Part shown: positions 1-4,966 of the stretch, piece after piece
How positions within the stretch are numbered: the stretch's first letter is position 1
How the letters are laid out: every line of letters begins with the position of its first letter
DNA from: UBA2862 sp045637485
GTDB taxonomy: Bacteria > Bacillota > Clostridia > Christensenellales > Aristaeellaceae
DNA: 16,724 nt
Reading direction: 5' to 3'
Assembly: GCA_045637485.1 (NCBI GenBank)
Contig: JAZTZK010000073.1
Coordinates: forward strand, 1-16,724
The notes under the pieces: model-generated
The model's database searches: none
Told to the model about the DNA's origin: nothing
The model's input: the letters and a program-made list of their open reading frames with translations, nothing else
Translations under genes and position numbers: made by a program

Positions 1-947
1 GTGGCGGGGATGTCCATCCAGGCCACGCGGCGGGGACGACCGGTGGCCGCGCCGTACTCCGCGCCGGCCTCCCGCAGGTCGTGGGCGGCGTCGCCGTCCA
101 GCTCGCCCACAAAGGGACCCTCGCCCACGCAGGTGGAATAGGCCTTGGTGACGCCCACGACCGCGTCTACCTTCAGGGAGGGCAAGCCGCAGCCCACGGG
201 GGCCTCCGCCGCCAGGGGGGAGGAGGAGGACGTGAAGGGGTAGATGCCGTACTGAATATCCCGCAGCGCCCCCAGCTGGGCCTCGAACATGATGCTCTTT
301 CCGGCGTTCACCGCGCCCTCCAGCAGCTCGCCCGCGTCGCACAGGTAGGGGATCAGGACGTCGCCCCACCGGTGGATCCATGCCAGCGTCTCCTCGAAGT
401 CGATCTTCGGCTGTCCGTAGCCCTGCACGATGGTGTCGTTCTTCCAGTCCACCAGGCGGCGCAGGTGCTTTTCCAGCGCGGCGGGGTGCTTCAGGTCGCC
501 CATCATGATGGCCTTCTTCATGTACTTGTCGCCGTAGATCGGGCTGATGCCCCGCAGGGTGGAGCCGTAGTGATCCTTGCCCAGGCGCTGTTCCTCCCAC
601 TTGTCCTGGTTGGGATGAATGGGCAGCACCATCATGGCCCGGTCGGAGATCCTGAGGTTGTCGGGGGTAATGGCGACGCCCTTGTTGCGCAGGCGTTCCA
701 TCTCCTCGTCGATGTGCTTCAGGTCGATCACCACGCCGGCGCCCAGCAGGTTCACGGTGTTTTTATGGAATATGCCCGACGGGAGCAGGTTCAGGGCAAA
801 CTTGCCGTATTCGTTGATGACGGTGTGGCCGGCATTGTTTCCGCCCTGGTAGCGGACAACCACGTCGAACTGGCCGGCGAAGTAATCCACCATGCGACCC
901 TTGCCCTCGTCGCCCCAGTTGATGCCCACGATTGCGGTATTGGACAT
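1..947 (-). CDS. purA: Adenylosuccinate synthetase (PurA), 3' end cut by window edge
   Basis: Cytoplasmic enzyme that joins IMP and aspartate using GTP to give adenylosuccinate, the first committed step from IMP to AMP. About 315 codons are present; the family is usually about 425-430 residues, so roughly 110 C-terminal residues lie outside the window. Visible family signatures, in order: the N-terminal GTP-binding loop WGDEGKG (residues about 9-15), GGNNAGHTV with the conserved His, a STLRGISPIYGDK segment, and GAATGRPRR near the end. The start is the ATG at 945-947, preceded by GAGGTG nine bases or fewer upstream. It has its own promoter and follows pta on the same strand, separated by a long hairpin. 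Some canonical segments differ: FEGAQGT is replaced by FEAQLGAL, so this belongs to a divergent PurA branch. Family assignment is secure; the branch assignment is inference. Confidence 0.95.
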   Translation of the reverse strand, partial: MSNTAIVGINWGDEGKGRMVDYFAGQFDVVVRYQGGNNAGHTVINEYGKFALNLLPSGIFHKNTVNLLGAGVVIDLKHIDEEMERLRNKGVAITPDNLRISDRAMMVLPIHPNQDKWEEQRLGKDHYGSTLRGISPIYGDKYMKKAIMMGDLKHPAALEKHLRRLVDWKNDTIVQGYGQPKIDFEETLAWIHRWGDVLIPYLCDAGELLEGAVNAGKSIMFEAQLGALRDIQYGIYPFTSSSSPLAAEAPVGCGLPSLKVDAVVGVTKAYSTCVGEGPFVGELDGDAAHDLREAGAEYGAATGRPRRVAWMDIPA

Positions 948-998
948 GAATATTCACCTCATAATCGAATGATGACCGCCCAAGCAAGCGGTGATTTG

Positions 999-1020
999 GG
1001 CGAAAACGCCGTGTTTCGCC
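999..1020 (-). other. Leader hairpin of purA mRNA
   Basis: On the minus strand GGCGAAA (1014-1020) pairs with TTTCGCC (999-1005), a 7-bp stem at the expected 5' end of the purA transcript. A second possible stem, GCCCAA (minus 996-1001) with TTGGGC (978-983), shares bases 999-1001, so the two cannot form together. There is no U-tract. A regulatory role is only a possibility; the pairing is seen directly. Confidence 0.4.
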
Positions 1021-1030
1021 ATATAAACCG

Positions 1031-1059
1031 ATTATACCAGCTTTTGCGGCGCTTTTCCA
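1031..1059 (-). promoter_or_regulatory. Sigma-A type promoter of purA
   Basis: On the minus strand a -35 like TGGAAA (1054-1059) is followed by a 17-bp spacer and a perfect -10 TATAAT (1031-1036), which also carries the TGn extension. Transcription would begin near 1024, giving a leader of about 77 bases before the purA ATG at 947. Confidence 0.75.
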
Positions 1060-1087
1060 CAAAGAAAAGGTAAACAGTGCGACAGAG

Positions 1088-1131
1088 TGACGCCACCCCC
1101 ACAGGCCCGATGTCCTGTGGGGGTGGCGTCA
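1088..1131 (-). terminator. Long perfect hairpin after pta
   Basis: An 18-bp perfect inverted repeat (arms 1088-1105 and 1114-1131) with an 8-base loop lies 8 bases past the pta stop codon and upstream of the purA promoter. It is the obvious candidate end of the buk-pta transcript. There is no T-run on the minus strand after the stem, so it is not a textbook intrinsic terminator. Confidence 0.6.
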
Positions 1132-1138
1132 TGCAATA

Positions 1139-2134
1139 TCATGCCCCCGCCTGCACGGCGGTCAGCGCGACCGTGTTGACGATGTCCTGCACCGAGCAGC
1201 CTCGGGACAGGTCGTTGCAGGGCTTTGCCAGCCCCTGGAGCACGGCGTAGCACTCCGCGCCGCCGATGCGCTGGGTCAGCTTGTAGCCGATGTTGCCGGC
1301 CTGCAGGTCGGGAAATACCAGCACGTTCGCTCGCCCGGCGACGGGGCTGCCGGGGGCCTTTGACGCGGCCACCTCCGGCACAAGCGCGGCGTCCAGCTGC
1401 AATTCCCCGTCCAGTATCAGCTCCGGGGCCATCTCGTGGGCGATGGCGGCGGCCTGCTGGACCTTGCTGACCAGCTCGTGCTTCGCACTGCCCTTCGTGG
1501 AGAAGGACAGCAGCGCCACCCGGGGCTCGTCGATGCCGCAAAGCACGCGGGCGGTGTCCGCGGCGGTGACGGCGATCTCTGCCAGCTCCCTGGCGGTGGG
1601 GCAGGGTACCACCACGCAGTCGGCGTACACCAGCAGCCCGTCCTCGCCCAGGGCTTTGTTGGGGCAGTTCATCAGGAAGCTGGAGGACACTACGCTGATG
1701 CCCGGCTTTGTCTTGATGATCTGCAGCGCCGGGCGCAGCATGTCGCCGGTGGTGTGCACCGCGCCGGAGACCAGCCCGTCGGCGTCGCCCAGCTTGACCA
1801 TCAGAATGCCGTAATACATGGGGTCGGCGGCGAGCCTGGCCGCGTCCTCGCGGGTCAGCCCCTTGGCTTTGCGCAGTGCGTACAGCGCTTCGGCATACGC
1901 GCCTGCCTTCGGGCTGTCTGCGGGGTTTACGATTTCGATGCCGGCGAGGTCGGCGTTCGTCTCGCGGGCGACGGACTCGATCCTCTCGGGGTCGCCCAGA
2001 AGTATGGGCTTCGCCAGCCCCTCGCGGCGAAGGATCGCGGCGGCCTGCACGGTGCGCCTTTCGTCTCCCTCGGGCAGTACGATGCTGCGCGGATTCCGGC
2101 GGGCCTTGTTCCATACCCTTTCGATCATGGTCAT
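1139..2134 (-). CDS. pta: Phosphate acetyltransferase
   Basis: Interconverts acetyl-CoA plus phosphate with acetyl-phosphate plus CoA in the cytoplasm; with an acyl kinase this gives ATP during fermentation. 331 residues, the normal size of the short, single-domain bacterial Pta. Diagnostic segments: IVLPEGDERR near residues 18-27, GLVSGAVHTTGDMLRPAL near 121-138, and GLAKPCNDLSRGCSVQDIVN close to the C terminus, which separate Pta from the related phosphotransbutyrylase. The ATG at 2132-2134 has GGAGG eight bases upstream; a second ATG two codons later is less well placed. It lies 22 bases downstream of the butyrate-kinase family gene, so the two are almost certainly one operon. The usual partner would be AckA; here it is a Buk-type kinase, so the physiological acyl group (acetyl or butyryl) is not settled by sequence alone. 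Confidence 0.93.
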   Translation of the reverse strand: MTMIERVWNKARRNPRSIVLPEGDERRTVQAAAILRREGLAKPILLGDPERIESVARETNADLAGIEIVNPADSPKAGAYAEALYALRKAKGLTREDAARLAADPMYYGILMVKLGDADGLVSGAVHTTGDMLRPALQIIKTKPGISVVSSSFLMNCPNKALGEDGLLVYADCVVVPCPTARELAEIAVTAADTARVLCGIDEPRVALLSFSTKGSAKHELVSKVQQAAAIAHEMAPELILDGELQLDAALVPEVAASKAPGSPVAGRANVLVFPDLQAGNIGYKLTQRIGGAECYAVLQGLAKPCNDLSRGCSVQDIVNTVALTAVQAGA

Positions 2135-2156
2135 GGTTTTTTCCTCCGTTTGTCGG

Positions 2157-3278
2157 TCAGAACGTCACGCCCTCGAATCCGTTCCATACATTCCTTCCGG
2201 TGTAGGTCATCGCCACGGTCTTGCCCCGCAGCACCTTGAGCACACCGTAGGCCAGCGCCTCCTGCTCCATCTCGCCGGGGTATACCGAGATCGGGGCGAT
2301 CCAGCCGCAGCGCTTCCGCACGCCCTCGGTCACGTCGTCAAAGCGCATCAGCCCGCCGGTGAGCAGTATGCCGTCCACCTGGCCGCAGAGCACAGCGCTC
2401 ATCTCGCCGATCATCTTGCAAACCTGGTAGATCATCGTGTTCCAGACCAGCGTGGCCTTCCGGTCGCCCTGGTCCACCAGCGCGTGGACGGTGTCGGAAT
2501 CGGAGGTGCCGAACAGGCTGACGAAGCCGCCGGAGCGGGAGCACTTCAGGCGGACATCTTCGACGGAATGGCTGTCGATGTAGTCCAGCAGCGCCAGCAC
2601 CGGCACGCTGCCGATGCGGGTGGGCGTGAACGCGCCCTCGCCGTCCGCGCCCATGTTGCCGTCCACCATCCGGCCGTGGTCGTGGGCGGAGACGGTGATG
2701 CCGCCGTCGATGTGGCCGACGATGAAGTTGCAGTCCTCATAGCGCCTGCCCAGCTTTTCGGCGTGGGCCTCGGCGACCGCCTTCTGGTTCAGCACATGAG
2801 AATGGGAGACGCGATAGACGCCCCGTATGCCCGTCAGGCGGGCCAGGTCGCCGTATTCGTCCACGTTGGTGGGGTTCAGCGTGTAGGCTTCCTTTCCGTA
2901 TTCCCCCGCGAATTTCCAGGCCAGCATCACCCCCAGCTTGGCCGGGTGCTCGCTGCCGCCCACGGCGGCCACGGTGTCGTCGTAGAGGCGCTGGTCGATG
3001 CGGGTCACGCCGCCGGGCTGGGTGCAGGCGCTGCCGCCCCGGCCCACGTACACGTCGATCTCGGTCGGGTCCACGCCCTCGTCCTTCAGCATGTCCAGTA
3101 TCACCTTGTAGCGGAAGGGCATCTGGTCGTTGACGTGGGGGTATTGCAGCAGCACTGGCGCGTCGTGGAAAAGGCTCTTTTCAAACAGCGATTTTTCGTC
3201 TTCGAACAGGCTCACCTTGGTGGAGGTGGAGCCGGGGTTGATGATCAGCAGCTTGTATTTCCGGGCATTGGCATCCAT
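2157..3278 (-). CDS. buk: Butyrate kinase family acyl kinase
   Basis: Acyl-phosphate plus ADP to carboxylic acid plus ATP, the last step of butyrate or branched-chain acid production, from the ASKHA (acetate and sugar kinase/actin) fold. 373 residues against about 355-360 for typical Buk. Seen motifs: the phosphate loop NPGSTSTKVSLFEDE near residues 14-28, GRGGSACTQPGG near 79-90, GHIDGGITVSAHDHGR near 193-208, DGEGAFTPTRIG, a GILLTGGL loop and EALAYGVLKVLRG at the C terminus. The second phosphate loop reads GHIDGG where the family commonly has HLGGG, a mild departure. ATG at 3276-3278 follows AGAGGT. First gene of a buk-pta operon with a promoter at 3309-3337 and three 12-bp direct repeats just upstream. 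Substrate (butyrate, isobutyrate or acetate) cannot be decided here. Confidence 0.88.
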   Translation of the reverse strand: MDANARKYKLLIINPGSTSTKVSLFEDEKSLFEKSLFHDAPVLLQYPHVNDQMPFRYKVILDMLKDEGVDPTEIDVYVGRGGSACTQPGGVTRIDQRLYDDTVAAVGGSEHPAKLGVMLAWKFAGEYGKEAYTLNPTNVDEYGDLARLTGIRGVYRVSHSHVLNQKAVAEAHAEKLGRRYEDCNFIVGHIDGGITVSAHDHGRMVDGNMGADGEGAFTPTRIGSVPVLALLDYIDSHSVEDVRLKCSRSGGFVSLFGTSDSDTVHALVDQGDRKATLVWNTMIYQVCKMIGEMSAVLCGQVDGILLTGGLMRFDDVTEGVRKRCGWIAPISVYPGEMEQEALAYGVLKVLRGKTVAMTYTGRNVWNGFEGVTF

Positions 3279-3308
3279 AGATGTACCTCTTTATCGTGGT
3301 ATGGCGAT

Positions 3309-3337
3309 ATTTTACCACGCCCGGTGTTTCAGCGCAA
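3309..3337 (-). promoter_or_regulatory. Promoter of buk-pta
   Basis: On the minus strand TTGCGC (3332-3337), a 17-bp spacer, then TAAAAT (3309-3314) with a TGG extension upstream of the -10. The start of transcription would be near 3302, about 24 bases before the buk ATG. Confidence 0.6.
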
Positions 3338-3348
3338 GCAAAGGTTGA

Positions 3349-3386
3349 GTGAATTTCAACGTGAATTTCAACGCGTGAATTTCAAC
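3349..3386. repeat. Three direct copies of a 12-bp repeat, operator-like
   Basis: GTGAATTTCAAC occurs at 3349-3360, 3361-3372 and 3375-3386 with no mismatches. Each contains the near-palindrome TGAA-T-TTCA. The cluster sits between two opposed promoters: it begins 12 bases upstream of the buk -35 box and ends 13 bases before the DUF445-gene -35 box. That position fits a regulator that acts on one or both. The regulator is not identifiable here. Confidence 0.7.
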
Positions 3387-3398
3387 GCGGTTCAAACC

Positions 3399-3428
3399 TT
3401 GACAAAACGGGAATGACGGGTATAGAAT
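3399..3428 (+). promoter_or_regulatory. Promoter of the DUF445 gene
   Basis: Perfect -35 TTGACA (3399-3404), an 18-bp spacer and TAGAAT (3423-3428). Predicted transcription start near 3435, giving a leader of about 33 bases before the ATG at 3468. Confidence 0.7.
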
Positions 3429-3467
3429 GAATGGACTGCATACATTATCTGAATGGGAGTTTTCCAT

Positions 3468-4370
3468 ATGATCATAGCGCGCGCCATCGTCGCGCCGCTG
3501 CTGGGCGGCGTGATCGGCTACATCACCAATGACCTGGCGATACGGATGCTGTTTCGCCCCAGGAAGGCCGTGTACATCGGCAAGTTCCACGTGCCCTTTA
3601 CGCCGGGCCTGATCCCGGCCCAGCAGGGTCGCATCGCCCAATCCATCGGCGACGTGGTCAGCAGCCAGCTGCTCAATGAGGAGACGCTGCGCCGGACGCT
3701 GCTCTCCGAGGGCACCGTGCACAAGCTCCAGGACAAGGCGCGGGCCTTCCTGCGCAAGCTGTCCAAGGACGAGCATCGCGTGCGGGAGCTGCTGGCCAAA
3801 AAAGAAGTGCGTGAGAAGGCCAACCTGAACGTCGACGAGCTGACGCAGAAGCTGACGGAAGGCCTGACGGCGAAGATCATCGAATCGAAGCTGGGCTATA
3901 CCGTCGTGGAGAGCATCATCGGCGACAAGATGGATTTCATCAACCAGAACAAGTGGCTGTCGATACTGGTGGACGACAACGCCCAGAAGTCCATCAAGGA
4001 AAAGCTGGCGGAAAAGGTGGACGAGATCATCGCCGAGAAGGCGCCGGGTGCCGTCGCCGCCATCGTGCAGAGGTACAGGGCGGAGATCATGGACGCCCGG
4101 ATCTGCGACCTCTACGCCCGCTTTGAGGACAGGGAGGACGAGCTGATCGAAAGGCTGACCGGGCTGTACACGTCGATACTGGGCGACAACCTGGGGCGGC
4201 TGCTGAAGGCCATCAACATCGAAAAGATCGTGGTGGACAAGATCAACGGTCTTGATCCCGCCGAGCTGGAGGCGGTGATCTTTGGCGTGATGAAGCAGGA
4301 GCTGCGGGCCATCGTGTACCTCGGCGCGCTGCTGGGCTTTTTGATGGGCTTCATCAATCTGCTGTGGTAG
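3468..4370 (+). CDS. DUF445 family (YheB-like) membrane protein
   Basis: 300 residues. The N-terminal hydrophobic stretch (about residues 2-22) leads into GYITNDLAIRMLFRP and PFTPGLIPAQQGRIA, the hallmark of DUF445 proteins. A long charged, helix-rich middle (about residues 60-275, many Glu/Lys/Arg, likely coiled-coil or extended helical) follows, and a C-terminal hydrophobic segment GALLGFLMGFINLLW ends the protein. Two membrane passes with the helical part between them is the expected layout. The family has no firmly established biochemical role; I assign none. The start is taken as the ATG at 3468, with GGGAG eight bases upstream; an in-frame ATG at 3453 would place that ribosome site inside the gene. 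It is monocistronic, with its own promoter and a hairpin after the stop. Confidence 0.88.
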   Translation: MIIARAIVAPLLGGVIGYITNDLAIRMLFRPRKAVYIGKFHVPFTPGLIPAQQGRIAQSIGDVVSSQLLNEETLRRTLLSEGTVHKLQDKARAFLRKLSKDEHRVRELLAKKEVREKANLNVDELTQKLTEGLTAKIIESKLGYTVVESIIGDKMDFINQNKWLSILVDDNAQKSIKEKLAEKVDEIIAEKAPGAVAAIVQRYRAEIMDARICDLYARFEDREDELIERLTGLYTSILGDNLGRLLKAINIEKIVVDKINGLDPAELEAVIFGVMKQELRAIVYLGALLGFLMGFINLLW

Positions 4371-4395
4371 TTTCGGATGGTTAATACGTCATATG

Positions 4396-4439
4396 CGTGG
4401 AAAGGACAGGCCTCCAAAGGAAAGCCTGTCCTTTCCACG
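4396..4439. terminator. Hairpin between convergent genes
   Basis: Perfect 16-bp inverted repeat (arms 4396-4411 and 4424-4439) with a 12-base loop, between the stop of the DUF445 gene (4370) and the stop of the convergent zinc-ribbon gene (4451). On the plus strand it is followed by GCTTTTGG, a short T-run; on the minus strand no T-run is seen. Likely ends the plus-strand transcript and possibly both. Confidence 0.65.
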
Positions 4440-4450
4440 GCTTTTGGGGT

Positions 4451-4648
4451 CTACGCCTTCGGCGCCTTGCGCTGCTGGGGCTCCAGCTGCTCCTCGGCCT
4501 TGAACACGTAGCCGCACGCGCAGGCGGTGTCCTCGATGATGCGGCCCCGGCGGGTGAAGACCTCGACGCTCTCCCCGCAGGCGGGGCAGGCGCGCTCCTC
4601 CAGCGTGGGTGTCTTGTGCTTGGATTCGCAACCGTCCATGATCGCCAT
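4451..4648 (-). CDS. Small zinc-ribbon protein of unknown function
   Basis: 65 residues. Two cysteine pairs, CPACG (Cys21, Cys24) and CACG (Cys43, Cys45), separated by a hydrophobic/charged stretch VEVFTRRGRIIED, form a probable four-Cys zinc ribbon; a charged, Pro/Gln/Lys-rich tail follows. No signal peptide or membrane segment. I do not recognise a named family and give no function. The gene is convincing despite its size: ATG at 4646-4648 has GGAGGT seven bases upstream, and a perfect consensus promoter lies 36 bases before the start. It is transcribed away from ligA and converges on the DUF445 gene. Residues before Cys21 are less conserved in character, so a later start at the second ATG (4639) remains possible. 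Confidence 0.75.
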   Translation of the reverse strand: MAIMDGCESKHKTPTLEERACPACGESVEVFTRRGRIIEDTACACGYVFKAEEQLEPQQRKAPKA

Positions 4649-4683
4649 GACAGTGACCTCCTCCTTTACAATCTTCCAATAAA

Positions 4684-4712
4684 ATTATAACATGGACTGG
4701 GGAGAATGTCAA
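4684..4712 (-). promoter_or_regulatory. Perfect consensus promoter of the zinc-ribbon gene
   Basis: On the minus strand TTGACA (4707-4712), a 17-bp spacer and TATAAT (4684-4689): both hexamers match the sigma-A consensus exactly. Expected start of transcription near 4677. Its -35 region is only 22 bases from the divergent ligA -10. Confidence 0.85.
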
Positions 4713-4731
4713 ATTCTGATTTTCCCTGGTG

Positions 4732-4740
4732 TGCTATACT
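4732..4740 (+). promoter_or_regulatory. Extended -10 promoter of ligA
   Basis: TGC followed by TATACT (4735-4740) makes an extended -10; no good -35 hexamer lies 16-18 bases upstream (AATTCT at the 17-bp spacing). The predicted start, about 4746-4748, coincides with the target duplication of the inserted palindromic element. Confidence 0.55.
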
Positions 4741-4745
4741 GGATA

Positions 4746-4948
4746 CAACAGACGTTACAGCTCAGAGTCGACACGGTGGAACCCCTCCGGCCCCGCCTGT
4801 GGCAGGGCCACCTCCCCGACGCGAAGCTAGTCCTTTAGGACTTTCAGGGGAGGCAACCTCCAACAGCCTCCCCTGAAAGGGGAGGTGCCGAGCGAAGCGA
4901 GGCGGAGGGGTTCCGAATAATCAGGACGCTGAGCTGTAACCAACAGAC
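4746..4948. mobile_element. MITE-like palindromic element with 8-bp target duplication
   Basis: The element itself spans 4754-4940 (187 bp). Its ends are inverted repeats: GTTACAGCTCAG (4754-4765) and CTGAGCTGTAAC (4929-4940), perfect over 12 bp and continuing to 16 bp with one mismatch. The sequence CAACAGAC stands immediately outside both ends (4746-4753 and 4941-4948), an 8-bp target duplication. Inside are nested inverted repeats: GGAACCCCTCCG (4778-4789) with CGGAGGGGTTCC (4903-4914), and a perfect 14-bp pair (4841-4854 with 4866-4879). It has no open frame of note and no transposase, so it would be mobilised in trans. An 8-bp duplication is typical of, for example, IS1595, IS66, ISL3 and ISAs1 families; which one is not decidable here. 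It separates the ligA promoter from the ligA ribosome site. Confidence 0.85.
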
Positions 4949-4966
4949 GATGGGGAGGTTGTGCAC

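Noticed and set aside
81..1073. 330-codon plus-strand frame opposite purA
   Set aside because: The minus strand encodes a clear PurA whose frame simply has no stop inside the window; the plus-strand frame is its shadow.
3349..3386. Three short repeats as a possible CRISPR
   Set aside because: Repeats are only 12 bp, with spacers of 0 and 2 bases and no cas genes nearby; an operator cluster fits better.
1818..3416. 532-codon plus-strand frame opposite pta and buk
   Set aside because: Shadow of two clear minus-strand genes; no start signal and no domain.
4746..4948. Palindromic element as an insertion sequence or riboswitch
   Set aside because: Too short and without a transposase frame for an IS; target duplication and terminal repeats show transposition rather than a conserved riboswitch.
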